A stretch of DNA of 27,482 nt from a virus, in the IMG/VR virus record IMGVR_UViG_3300027771_000076, positions 1 to 27,482 of that record; one strand, given 5' to 3'. Shown here one piece after another: positions 20,848-27,482 of this stretch. The notes under the pieces are model-generated. The model worked only from the letters and a program-made list of their open reading frames with translations. It was not told the origin of the DNA and made no database searches. Position numbers and translations under genes: made by a program. The first letter of the stretch is position 1; each line of letters opens with the position of its first letter.

Positions 20848-21704
20848 ACCTCCTTATTTCTGAACCGCCATTGCAGATCCTTCCACAGTTCGCCCTCAAG
20901 GTTGGATTGAACGAAGCGATTCTTGCGCAGCAAATTCACTACTGGCTATTGAAGTCAGACAAGGTGCGTGACGGTCAGAAATGGATATATAACACTCAAG
21001 ACGCATGGCTAGAGCAATTCCCGTTTTGGTCTAAAGCTACCCTCAAACGTGTAATAGCCAGCCTTAAAAAGCAGGGAATTATCGTTACTGGCAACTACAA
21101 CAAAATGAGCATGGATAGAACAATATGGTATTCAATTAACTATTCTCATGCAGCCTTATCTAGTGTCATAAGCAATCATCAAGAACCTGTAAAACAGCTT
21201 GAAAGCCAGATAGATCAACCATTAGCTCAAAATGACCTCAGTATAAGCTCAGATTGCACTCAACATAAGGTCAATATGACCCGCTCTCATAAGGTCAATA
21301 TGACCTCAGCAATACCAGAGACTACAGAGACTACTACAGAGACTACAACAGATATAAAAGAAGATATTGATTTTGGGTATTTAACAGCTTCTGAATTTAG
21401 GGAGTTAACAAACATACGAATTGATAATTATAAGGCTCAAAAAAAGAAAGCTCCTGCCATGAGCCAACGAATTGCCAACACCCTAATCAACCAAATCAGT
21501 TTAGCGATAACAGCTAACTATTCTATTGACGATGTTTTGAATGAATTCGCTACACGAGGCTGGTTGTCAATCAAAGCTGAGTGGATGCAATCAACTGCAA
21601 GCAACAAACCCAAAGAAATCATGGTAAGCGGATCTGGCTTTAACCAGAAGCAAATCAAGAATCAAAACTTAACATCAGCAATTTTAAACCCAGAACCTTG
21701 GTAA
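20844..21704 (+). CDS. Phage replication initiator, O-type with internal iterons
   Basis: The start is GTG at 20844. The 286-residue product has an N-terminal winged-helix region in residues 1-100 (LPQFALKVGLNEAILAQQIH, then QKWIYNTQDAWLEQFPFWSK and ATLKRVIASLKKQGIIVTG). This is the usual front half of phage replisome organisers, which bind the origin. A linker from about residue 105 contains two HKVNMT repeats and a Thr/Glu-rich tract. The C-terminal part (ASEFRELTNI, then INQISLAI and EFATRGWLSIKAEWM) is helical and should recruit helicase. No P-like loader is recognised after it. Like lambda O, it holds repeated palindromes inside the gene (21225-21305). Confidence 0.82.
   Translation: MNLLISEPPLQILPQFALKVGLNEAILAQQIHYWLLKSDKVRDGQKWIYNTQDAWLEQFPFWSKATLKRVIASLKKQGIIVTGNYNKMSMDRTIWYSINYSHAALSSVISNHQEPVKQLESQIDQPLAQNDLSISSDCTQHKVNMTRSHKVNMTSAIPETTETTTETTTDIKEDIDFGYLTASEFRELTNIRIDNYKAQKKKAPAMSQRIANTLINQISLAITANYSIDDVLNEFATRGWLSIKAEWMQSTASNKPKEIMVSGSGFNQKQIKNQNLTSAILNPEPW
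21225..21305. repeat. Iterons inside the replication gene, candidate origin
   Basis: The palindrome GGTCAATATGACC occurs at 21269-21281 and 21293-21305. It is part of an 18-base direct repeat CATAAGGTCAATATGACC (21264-21281 and 21288-21305) with a 24-base period. A degenerate third copy, GCTCAAAATGACC, at 21225-21237 matches 11 of 13. A purine-rich tract of GAGACTAC repeats and an AT-rich region follow. This resembles lambda ori, placed within the linker part of the O gene. Confidence 0.68.
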
Positions 21705-21733
21705 ACAACAATAATCACTTTAAAGGACTAAAC

Positions 21734-22006
21734 ATGATTTCAGGCGAAAACGTAATAACAACTAACCCAGCACTAAAGAACGCAGTCACAGCCTCAATCG
21801 CTGCTGGTAGCCGAAGGGTTACTGAGAAGAACAGACAGTTAGCCGTTGATAACGAGATTAAGTTAATGCGCTGGCACCAAGAGGCCGGCCACCAAACACC
21901 CGAAGAATTCGCCCGTTCGGTTAAAACTGTTCAGATGCTTAAAAAAGAACATCGCAGATTCAACCTTGCAAGAGGCTTCCAGAGTCATGCGGATTTATAC
22001 CTATGA
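21734..22006 (+). CDS. Small conserved phage protein, basic and helical
   Basis: The ATG at 21734 follows TAAAGGACT and is a better start than the TTG at 21698. The product of about 90 residues begins MISGENVITTNPALKNAVTA and is basic and helical further on (GSRRVTEKNRQLAVDNEIKL, then TVQMLKKEHRRFNLARGF). No enzyme motif is visible and no family is recognised. Its stop overlaps the next small gene's ATG as ATGA. Confidence 0.66.
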   Translation: MISGENVITTNPALKNAVTASIAAGSRRVTEKNRQLAVDNEIKLMRWHQEAGHQTPEEFARSVKTVQMLKKEHRRFNLARGFQSHADLYL

Positions 22007-22179
22007 AATATTACCTAAAGCCACTAAGCCCTAAAAGCCTGTATGACGAGTTGATTGGTGATTACAAAGGGCCAGTAACCAAGGCTGGCTGGGGTGAGTC
22101 AGGCGGCTTAACGCACATCATCAAGTCACAACTTAATCCATTAGCTCGTAAGAAGTATTACAAGGAGAGGGCAGCATGA
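22003..22179 (+). CDS. Small hypothetical protein (58 aa)
   Basis: A frame from ATG at 22003 to TGA at 22179 encodes 58 residues that are basic and Tyr-rich (MKYYLKPLSPKSLYDELIGD, then NPLARKKYYKERA). It overlaps the previous stop and the next start as ATGA on each side and fills an otherwise empty gap in the operon, so it is very probably real. Function is not known. Confidence 0.68.
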   Translation: MKYYLKPLSPKSLYDELIGDYKGPVTKAGWGESGGLTHIIKSQLNPLARKKYYKERAA

Positions 22180-22436
22180 TCCACGAAAACAGCCAAGCAG
22201 CATATCACTGTGCTGATCGTAAAAAGAACGCTGAATCACAGCAGGCCGAAATATTAAAAATTGTTAAAGAAAATCCAGAGCTAACGTCAAGTGAAATATC
22301 GCTAAAAACAAAAACATTATTCGCTGTCTGGAAGCGTTTGCCAGAGCTGCGGTCTCAGGGCCATGTTCACAACCCATACACTCGCTCATGTGAAGTGTCA
22401 GGTAAAAAAGCAATGGTATGGGCTGTTGCAGTATGA
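22176..22436 (+). CDS. Winged-helix small protein
   Basis: The 86-residue product has a clear helix-turn-helix plus wing layout: QAEILKIVKENPELTSSEIS, then WKRLPELRSQGHVHN and a C-terminal VSGKKAMVWAV. Proteins with this KRLPELRSQGxV motif are common in phage replication and nin regions and are usually small DNA-binding proteins with no assigned target. Start and stop both overlap the neighbours as ATGA. Confidence 0.7.
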   Translation: MIHENSQAAYHCADRKKNAESQQAEILKIVKENPELTSSEISLKTKTLFAVWKRLPELRSQGHVHNPYTRSCEVSGKKAMVWAVAV

Positions 22437-22747
22437 GAATACTTGACCTAGATGAATGTAAGGTTGTAATTAAAAAGATTAATTCTGGCGTTGCTGCAAA
22501 GGTTATTGCCAAGAAGTTTGAAGTGGATCTTTACGATATAACCCTAATAAATCGGTGCAGGTCGAGCAAGTTTCCGCTAGACGACTATAAGTTAATTGAT
22601 GACCCGAATTACAGGCTAGAGGCTATCGATCATAAGTGCAAAATTGCCGAGCCTACAGGCAAGAATTTAGGATCGCAAGGATGGGATATTCGCATGAGCA
22701 TGAAGCTATCACGGCTACCTATGAGTGCTTGGGCGGCTGCTTTATGA
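22433..22747 (+). CDS. Hypothetical nin-region protein
   Basis: The start ATG at 22433 overlaps the previous stop as ATGA. The product of about 104 residues has a helical, possibly DNA-binding start (DECKVVIKKINSGVAAKVIA, then KKFEVDLYDITLINRCR) and a charged tail (LEAIDHKCKIAEPTGKN). No family is recognised. Its stop overlaps the PAPS-reductase-like start as ATGA. It belongs to the tightly coupled early operon. Confidence 0.65.
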   Translation: MRILDLDECKVVIKKINSGVAAKVIAKKFEVDLYDITLINRCRSSKFPLDDYKLIDDPNYRLEAIDHKCKIAEPTGKNLGSQGWDIRMSMKLSRLPMSAWAAAL

Positions 22748-23628
22748 ATAATCAGGTGCCGAAATACAATGTCGTTAGTTTTAGTGGAGGTAGAACTTCG
22801 GCGTATATGATTCATAAGATACAGACAATGGTGTCACAAGGCGCAATAGATAACGTCAAATATGTGTTTATGGATACTGGCGCTGAACACCCCAAGACCT
22901 ACGAGTTTATAAGGAATGTTGTTAAGCACTTCGATATAGATTTAGTGTGTATCCGCGCTGTAATGACCACCGAGGTAGGTATTGGCCCTAAGTTTAAAGA
23001 AATAAGTATCGATGATATTTGTGATGATTATGGCCCGTGGAAAGAAATGATGAAGTGTTATAGCACTCCATTTATTCACGGGCCTATGTGTACTGACCGT
23101 ATGAAGACAGCCCCATACAAAAAATATTGCGACCAGACTTTTGGGCGTAATAATTACACCTCATGGCTGGGCATTAGGATCGATGAACTAAGGCGATTAA
23201 ACCCTAAGAAGGGCTACAGGTTTTTGGCTGAAATATCGCCTATGGATAAACAAGACATTCTAGGATGGTGGAAGGATCAGCCGTTCGACTTAGGTATTGA
23301 CGAGTGGCTAGGCAACTGCGTGTTTTGCATTAAGAAAGGCGTTAACAAGATTGCCCTTGCTGCCATAGACGAGCCTGAACTAGCTAAGGAATTTTGGGAC
23401 ATGCTTAACACTCAGCCTATACGGATTATTGAGACAAGAGAAGATGCCCCACTAATTATGTATCGCGGTAATAACACATTCCAGAGCGCACAAGATTCGT
23501 TTGCAGATTTCAGTAGGGACGAGATCTTATCTAGGATGCGAGGGAATAATGGTGGATGCGCTGAAAGTTGTGAGGTGTTCGGCTGTCAAGGTGACTTATT
23601 CAAGGAAAGCGAAGGGGCGGTAGCATGA
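22744..23628 (+). CDS. PP-loop phosphoadenosine phosphosulfate reductase-like protein
   Basis: The ATG at 22744 overlaps the previous stop as ATGA. The 294-residue product has a PP-loop SFSGGRTSAYM (residues 12-22), a second strand YVFMDTGAEHPKTY (40-53) and TDRMKTAPYKKYC (117-129), all typical of the PAPS-reductase/ATP-pyrophosphatase fold. It has an unusual set of Cys at 105, 116, 129, 192, 195, 272, 276 and 281, with CVFC at 192-195 suggesting an Fe-S or Zn site. The family activates sulfate or uses sulfur chemistry; in phages its substrate is usually unknown. DNA sulfur modification (DndC-like) or cysteine metabolism is possible. It sits among nin genes in the rightward operon. Confidence 0.82.
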   Translation: MNNQVPKYNVVSFSGGRTSAYMIHKIQTMVSQGAIDNVKYVFMDTGAEHPKTYEFIRNVVKHFDIDLVCIRAVMTTEVGIGPKFKEISIDDICDDYGPWKEMMKCYSTPFIHGPMCTDRMKTAPYKKYCDQTFGRNNYTSWLGIRIDELRRLNPKKGYRFLAEISPMDKQDILGWWKDQPFDLGIDEWLGNCVFCIKKGVNKIALAAIDEPELAKEFWDMLNTQPIRIIETREDAPLIMYRGNNTFQSAQDSFADFSRDEILSRMRGNNGGCAESCEVFGCQGDLFKESEGAVA

Positions 23629-24035
23629 ATGGTGAACACTGGACAGTAAATAGCGATACAAGCCTAGAAAACTTTATTAAGCACTTGCGCGAACTTTACG
23701 AATTAAAGAAGTACGTGCAGGTGAAATGGTCAACAGATAAGGCCATTACTGGGACGCAACGTAACTCTGTTTACTTGTACTGTGACCTACTGGCTAACAA
23801 TTTAAATGATCGCGGTTTAGATATGGTCAGCACGTTGCAGTCAGGTGTGGAAATCCCGTGGTGTAAGGATAGTGTTAAGAAACACATCTGGGCAAAGATT
23901 CAGCAAACAAAATACGAGAACAAGTCAGTTAATCAGCTAAAGACGCATGAAGTGAGCGAGATATACGATGTGATTAACCGCCACCTGTCTGACAAATTTG
24001 GTGTTCATGTGCCATTCCCTAACAGAGACAGGTAA
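23625..24035 (+). CDS. Conserved nin-region protein (NinB position)
   Basis: The 136-residue product has WTVNSDTSLENFIKHLRELY, TGTQRNSVYLYCDLLANNLN, DRGLDMVSTLQSGVEIPW and a conserved end with YDVINRHLSDKFGVHVPFP. This family is common in temperate phages, beside NinG as here. The TxxQRNSxY start and overall layout recall NinB, a nuclease-associated recombination protein, but similarity is too weak for me to name it so. It overlaps the preceding gene as ATGA and shares one base with NinG. Confidence 0.75.
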   Translation: MNGEHWTVNSDTSLENFIKHLRELYELKKYVQVKWSTDKAITGTQRNSVYLYCDLLANNLNDRGLDMVSTLQSGVEIPWCKDSVKKHIWAKIQQTKYENKSVNQLKTHEVSEIYDVINRHLSDKFGVHVPFPNRDR

Positions 24036-24625
24036 TGGCTAATACAAAGAAGAAGTGCAGGCATTGCAAAGAGTTTGTTTTAGCTGAATCAGGGGTAACT
24101 GTGCCGCTAGGCTTCTTCTGCAACAGAGATCATGCACTAGAACATCAACACGCGAAAGCTATGGCTGCTTTGAGCAAGATACGCGCTAAAGCTATCCAGT
24201 TAGCCAAGAAAGATATAAAAGCCCGTAAGCAGGCCATTAAGAGCTTAGGGGAGCTACACAAAGAAGCGCAACCAGAATTTAACAGGTATATCCGATTACG
24301 GGATAGGGGACAGCCCTGTATTAGTTGCCAGAGACACCACACAGGACAGATCCACGCAGGGCATTACAGGTCGGTAGGGGCAGCAGCAGAGCTTCGGTAT
24401 GACGAAAGCAACGTACACGCTCAATGTGCGCCATGTAATAACCACCTATCGGGTAACGCTATTGATTACCGTATCAACCTAATTAAGAAGATCGGGATAG
24501 ATGGGGTAAAACTATTAGAGGGGCCAAATGATCCAGCAAAGTATAACCGTGAAGACATTATGGCAATTAAAGCGAAGTACAAACTCAAATACAAAGAGCT
24601 TGAAGCTCAACAGGAGTTGTTATGA
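24035..24625 (+). CDS. ninG: NinG/Rap recombination nuclease
   Basis: The 196-residue product begins with a Cys zinc-binding pair (CRHCKEF) and a later FFCNRDHALEH. It contains QPCISCQR, HAGHYRSVGAAAELRY, NVHAQCAPCNNHLSGN and DYRINLIKKIG. The HAGHYRS-VGAA-LRYDExNxHAQC-PCNN order is the signature of the NinG/Rap family, an HNH-like enzyme that cleaves branched DNA such as Holliday junctions and D-loops. It is next to the terminase, the usual place for processing replicated DNA before packaging. It overlaps the following small gene by four bases. Confidence 0.92.
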   Translation: MANTKKKCRHCKEFVLAESGVTVPLGFFCNRDHALEHQHAKAMAALSKIRAKAIQLAKKDIKARKQAIKSLGELHKEAQPEFNRYIRLRDRGQPCISCQRHHTGQIHAGHYRSVGAAAELRYDESNVHAQCAPCNNHLSGNAIDYRINLIKKIGIDGVKLLEGPNDPAKYNREDIMAIKAKYKLKYKELEAQQELL

Positions 24626-24801
24626 GTGATAAACAGCATGACATAATTATGGAGGGGGCAAACATCATCGCTTTGCTGATTAACACAGTGATTGATGTGG
24701 AGTATAGGCCGCGCAATGAAGAAGACGATCTATTGATGGAAAAGGCAGAAGAATGGGTTGATGAAAATGGCCCGATTTCATTAGATTTAACGGAGTATTA
24801 A
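24622..24801 (+). CDS. Small acidic protein (59 aa) between NinG and terminase
   Basis: A frame from ATG at 24622, overlapping the NinG stop as ATGA, to TAA at 24801 encodes 59 residues. It has a hydrophobic-acidic middle (EGANIIALLINTVIDVEYRP) and an acidic end (EDDLLMEKAEEWVDEN). AGGAG is found 6 bases before the ATG and the terminase small subunit follows after one base. The coupled context makes it very likely real. Function is unknown. Confidence 0.7.
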   Translation: MSDKQHDIIMEGANIIALLINTVIDVEYRPRNEEDDLLMEKAEEWVDENGPISLDLTEY

Positions 24802-24802
24802 A

Positions 24803-25171
24803 ATGGCACGACCAACGAAGTACACGCCAGAGCTATTAGCAAAGGCTCAAGATTACCTAGATAATGAAAGTAACTCATTTCCTAGTCACATAGGGCTGGC
24901 ATTTGAGTTAGGCATATCTAATTCAACCTTGTATGAGTGGATCGGAAACGAAGATAAGCATGAGTTTTCGGACATCGCAGAGAGAGTTATGCAACGTCAG
25001 TACATTAGCCTTACCACTAATGGCCTAGACGGTACGTTTAACGGTGGTATTACAAAGCTAATGCTAACCAAGCATGGTATGAGCGACAAGGTTGACCAAA
25101 CTAGCAGTGATGGCTCAATGACACCACCAACAACGATTAATCTGGTTGCGAAGGAGTTTGAGAATCTTTAA
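24803..25171 (+). CDS. terS: Terminase small subunit
   Basis: The 122-residue product starts MARPTKYTPELLAKAQDYLD, with a helix-turn-helix (HIGLAFELGISNSTLYEWIG). The next part, RVMQRQYISLTTNGLDGTFN and ITKLMLTKHGMSDKV, suits the oligomerisation helices of small terminases. This start and HTH are typical of phage DNA-packaging small subunits that recognise the pac or cos site. It directly precedes the large subunit with one base overlap. Confidence 0.88.
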   Translation: MARPTKYTPELLAKAQDYLDNESNSFPSHIGLAFELGISNSTLYEWIGNEDKHEFSDIAERVMQRQYISLTTNGLDGTFNGGITKLMLTKHGMSDKVDQTSSDGSMTPPTTINLVAKEFENL

Positions 25172-26481
25172 TGACAGAAATTGATATTGAGTTGCCGCCT
25201 AAGTTGGTTCCAATCTTTCAAGGGGAGGCAAGATACAGAGCCAGTTTTGGAGGCCGAGGCGGGGCAAAATCAAGAGCCTTTGCCATGATGACTGCTGTAT
25301 GGGGCTACAAGTTTGGTAAGAGTGGCAGATCAGGCCAGATCTTATGCTTACGCCAGTATATGAACAGCCTTAGCGAGAGTTCATTCGCAGAGATTAAGAG
25401 CGCAATACAGGCAGTGCCATTTTTAAACGATTATTATGACTGTGGCGATCATTACATCCGCAGCAAGGACGGACGGATCAACTACAGCTTTGCAGGCTTA
25501 ACACGCAACATCGACAGCATTAAATCCAAGGCCCGTATCATCCTCGCATTCATTGACGAAGCTGAGACAGTGAGCGAAGAGGCTTACATGAAGCTACTGC
25601 CATCGATACGTGAAGAGAATTCAGAGTGCTGGGTGATATGGAATCCACAGTCTAAGGAATCAGCCACGCATAAACGATTCAGATTAAACACACCCGAAAG
25701 CTGCAAGATTACCGCAATCAATTGGCAAGATAACCCGTGGATGCCCAAAGTGCTTACTGAGCAGCGCCTAGAAGACCTAGAGCAACGCCCAGACACTTAT
25801 GGGCATGTATGGAACGGAGACTTCTTAGAGTTTCCAGAAGGGGCTTTCTGGCTACGAGAGATTAACAAGGCTCAAGCTGATGGACGCATATCTAAACTGC
25901 CAGTAGTGGAAGCACATCCTTGCATGACGTTTTGGGATATTGGAGCAAGTGACGGTTGTGCCATCTGGGTAGTTCAGCAGGTAGGGCTAGAGTTCAGGTG
26001 TATCAACTTCTACGAAGCATGGGGTGAATCATACTCACACGCTGTGAAGTGGATCAAGAGCTTGGATCTAGTGTTTGAGGATATGTATCTACCGCATGAT
26101 GCTGACCATAAGCGCCAAGGACAGACTAATAACAAGTCACCTAAGCAGATGCTAAAGGAACTAATGCCTAGCTCTAACTGGCGAATAGTGCCACGCATTC
26201 AGGACATTTTATGGGGTATTCAACAAACCAGTGACGTATTCCCGTACTTGTACATTGACGAGGACAAGTGCGCTAAGGGGCTAGATCACCTCAAAGCATA
26301 CAGGCGTAAGTGGTCAAATAGTGAGCAACGCTGGTCACACATCCCAGATAAGTCTGAGGGCCACAGTGAGGCTGCTGACGCATTACGACAGCTAGCACAA
26401 GCCTTTGCAGCGGGTGATCTTGGGCGTTCTAAGAAAAAACACAAAGGAGCGTTAAAACGCAATGTTAAAGGGCTAGCATAA
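25171..26481 (+). CDS. terL: Terminase large subunit
   Basis: The 436-residue product has an ATPase domain with Walker A-like GGRGGAKSR (residues 27-35), Walker B IILAFIDEAE (123-132; D129 and E130) and the coupling segment WVIWNPQ (154-160). The nuclease domain has FWDIGASDG (254-262; D256, D261), PHDADHK (308-314) and HSEAADALRQL (398-408; D403) as metal-site acids. This is the PBSX/Terminase_3-like type. It pumps DNA into the procapsid through the portal and cuts concatemers. The end is Lys-rich (SKKKHKGALKRN). Confidence 0.94.
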   Translation: MTEIDIELPPKLVPIFQGEARYRASFGGRGGAKSRAFAMMTAVWGYKFGKSGRSGQILCLRQYMNSLSESSFAEIKSAIQAVPFLNDYYDCGDHYIRSKDGRINYSFAGLTRNIDSIKSKARIILAFIDEAETVSEEAYMKLLPSIREENSECWVIWNPQSKESATHKRFRLNTPESCKITAINWQDNPWMPKVLTEQRLEDLEQRPDTYGHVWNGDFLEFPEGAFWLREINKAQADGRISKLPVVEAHPCMTFWDIGASDGCAIWVVQQVGLEFRCINFYEAWGESYSHAVKWIKSLDLVFEDMYLPHDADHKRQGQTNNKSPKQMLKELMPSSNWRIVPRIQDILWGIQQTSDVFPYLYIDEDKCAKGLDHLKAYRRKWSNSEQRWSHIPDKSEGHSEAADALRQLAQAFAAGDLGRSKKKHKGALKRNVKGLA

Positions 26482-26492
26482 TATGGTATAAT
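26465..26492 (+). promoter_or_regulatory. Extended -10 promoter after terminase
   Basis: TATAAT at 26487-26492 is a perfect -10, preceded by TGG (extended -10). A weak -35 (TTAAAG at 26465-26470) lies 16 bases upstream. It overlaps the end of terL and faces the small basic genes, so it may add late expression of the virion operon. Confidence 0.65.
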
Positions 26493-26517
26493 GCGCTAAC
26501 AATTTGTAAGGTGCGCC

Positions 26518-26589
26518 ATGATGACAAGTAAGCCTAAGAAAAAGCCAGCTAAGAAACCTGCTAAAAAGCCAAAGAAAATGGCTTATTAA
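26518..26589 (+). CDS. Lys/Pro-rich mini-protein (23 aa)
   Basis: The 23-residue product begins MMTSKPKKKPAKKP and has repeated PAKKP units; 10 of 23 residues are Lys and 4 are Pro, ending MAY. AAGG precedes the ATG and the gene is 26 bases after the -10 promoter, with the next start two bases after its stop. Such peptides resemble the tails of histone H1-like proteins and may bind DNA. This is inferred from charge only. Confidence 0.55.
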   Translation: MMTSKPKKKPAKKPAKKPKKMAY

Positions 26590-26591
26590 CA

Positions 26592-26867
26592 ATGGCTATT
26601 GAGTACAGGGGTGAGAAGTTTGCAGGCTATAACAAGCCCAAGGCTTCAGCTAAAGGTACAAAAAGCCACGTTGTACTTATCAAAGATGAAGGTAAAGACC
26701 GCATGATACGCTTTGGTGAGAAAGGTGCTAGCACAGCAGGATCACCCAAGGCTGGTGAGTCAGCCGCAATGAAAGCTAAAAGGGCTAGTTTTAAAGCTAG
26801 GCATGGCAAGAACATAGCCAAGGGCAAGACTAGCGCAGCTTATTGGTCTAATAAGGTTAAGTGGTAG
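26592..26867 (+). CDS. Small basic virion-type protein (DUF6321-like)
   Basis: The 91-residue product has MAIEYRGEKFAGYNKPKASA, a strand VVLIKDEGKDRMIRFGEKG and a C-terminal RASFKARHGKNIAKGKTSAAYWSNKVKW segment (in parts). The RFG...RASFKARHG...A.YWS pattern is that of DUF6321-type phage proteins, small basic proteins found among tail and head genes of many phages. Function is unknown but particle association is likely. It starts two bases after the mini-protein stop. Confidence 0.75.
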   Translation: MAIEYRGEKFAGYNKPKASAKGTKSHVVLIKDEGKDRMIRFGEKGASTAGSPKAGESAAMKAKRASFKARHGKNIAKGKTSAAYWSNKVKW

Positions 26868-26877
26868 GAGAATTAAC

Positions 26878-27036
26878 TTGAGCCTGTACAGAAACATAGC
26901 AGCTAAAAAGAAACGCATTAAGGCTGGCTCTGGCGAAACTATGAAGAAAGCAGGGGCTAAAGGTAGACCCACGGCTAATGCTTTTAAACAGGCAGCTAAG
27001 ACAGCAAAGCCCGTAACAAAAAAGGCTAAGAAATAA
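26878..27036 (+). CDS. Small Lys-rich phage protein (52 aa)
   Basis: The start is TTG at 26878, with AGGAG 7 bases upstream. The 52-residue product opens with (M)SLYRNIAAKKKRIKAGSG and continues with KKAGAKGRPTANAFKQAAK, ending in TKKAKK. The SLYxNIxxKKxxxKAG start recurs in small phage structural-module proteins next to the DUF6321-like gene. Function is not known; high charge suggests DNA or portal contact. Its stop shares one base with the next start (TAATG). Confidence 0.72.
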   Translation: MSLYRNIAAKKKRIKAGSGETMKKAGAKGRPTANAFKQAAKTAKPVTKKAKK

Positions 27037-27200
27037 TGAAAGGCGTTAAACATTATTTAAAGAACGGCACCGAGCATAAAGGCGCAATGCACAAGACTAA
27101 TGGAACACCCATGACAGGGGCTAGGCACACTAGCACCAGTAAAGACCTGTTTCACAAGAAAGACTTGTCGGCAGCAGTTAAAAAGCGAATGGCTAAGTAA
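27036..27200 (+). CDS. Small basic phage protein (54 aa)
   Basis: The 54-residue product starts MKGVKHYLKNGTEHKGAMHK, then MTGARHTSTSKDLFHKKDLS, ending with AVKKRMAK. Phages that carry the two preceding small genes often carry a similar KHYLxxGTxxKGxxHK...MTGxxHTxxSxxLxH protein next to them. Function is unknown. It is tightly coupled on both sides (TAATG overlaps). Confidence 0.74.
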   Translation: MKGVKHYLKNGTEHKGAMHKTNGTPMTGARHTSTSKDLFHKKDLSAAVKKRMAK

Positions 27201-27482
27201 TGGGTTTATTAAATGACTACATGGCCCAAGTTCAAGACTACAAAAAAGCTGGGTCTATTGGTGCTGGATTGCTTGCAGACAGGCCAGACTTGTCTTTAGG
27301 AAAAAGCGGTTTGCTTAGTCAAATGCAATCAGCAGAAGCTAAGTATATGGAGCGAGTAAACGACCCTGTACCTTATTACCGACAGAACCCAGAAGCACAA
27401 GGAATATTAAGCGTATCTCCTGAGTTAGATCTCTTGGATATGCTTACTGGTGGCGGCAAGATGGCTATGGTTGCTGCAGCTC
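27200..27482 (+). CDS. Virion gene, 3' end outside the window
   Basis: The ATG at 27200 overlaps the previous stop. The first 94 residues contain MGLLNDYMAQVQDYKKAGSI, LADRPDLSLGKSGLL and YYRQNPEAQGILSVSPELDLL, then an Ala/Gly/Met-rich stretch at the window end. The start resembles the MGLLDNIGK start of the 3347 gene and suggests another virion or ejection-type protein. The length cannot be judged. Confidence 0.62.
   Translation, partial: MGLLNDYMAQVQDYKKAGSIGAGLLADRPDLSLGKSGLLSQMQSAEAKYMERVNDPVPYYRQNPEAQGILSVSPELDLLDMLTGGGKMAMVAAA

Noticed and set aside
1-27482. CRISPR array, insertion sequence or transposase
   Set aside because: No regular spacer-repeat series, no transposase motifs and no paired terminal inverted repeats were seen.

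Overview
The window is one continuous stretch of a temperate tailed-phage genome, most likely podovirus-like: it has large ejection-type virion proteins and a P22-style portal, and no tail-tube or tape-measure genes. The host is probably a gammaproteobacterium. The phage carries a 3' fragment of a tRNA-Cys (GCA anticodon loop, T arm, U discriminator, CCA), the SSB ends in the bacterial DDDIPF tip, and NinG, Gp157 and Cro-type genes are present. Phage genes lie on both sides of the attachment site and the integrase sits beside it. The sequence is therefore attP in circular or virion form, not an integrated prophage flanked by attL and attR.

Layout. 1-13056 (+): virion and lysis genes, in the order small membrane protein, tail-related proteins, four Gln/Gly/Ala-rich or large ejection-type proteins, portal, small spacer gene, scaffold, major capsid, terminator, small head gene, a metallophosphoesterase with a helix-turn-helix front end, lysozyme and holin. 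13057-14813 (-): five small unknown genes read from their own sigma70-like promoter, with two UNCG-loop hairpins and one Shine-Dalgarno that fully matches the 16S 3' end. 14814-15162: attP with direct and inverted arm repeats. 15163-19296 (-): leftward early operon read back-to-front as hypothetical genes, Sak3-type annealing protein, Gp157, SSB, small genes, a DUF4224-type gene and integrase. 19297-20446: immunity region, with a CI-like repressor, one further gene and matching operators at both ends. 20447-26481 (+): rightward operon with Cro-like gene, a small ribbon-helix-helix-like gene, an O-type replication gene with internal iterons, a PAPS-reductase-like protein, a NinB-position gene, NinG, and small and large terminase. 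26482-27482 (+): a promoter, four small genes (three of them Lys-rich or basic) and the start of another virion gene that runs off the window.

How it works together. The repressor should bind matching 16-bp palindromes that overlap the leftward and rightward early promoters. The leftward operon then supplies recombination proteins and integrase, and the rightward operon supplies replication proteins and packaging. The repressor has lost the Ala-Gly cleavage site, the Ser and the Lys of LexA/CI self-cleavage, so induction probably does not use RecA-stimulated autoproteolysis. No obvious defence island is present. The best places for undescribed biology are the reverse-strand cassette between the holin and attP, the altered immunity switch and the set of tiny Lys-rich proteins after the terminase.
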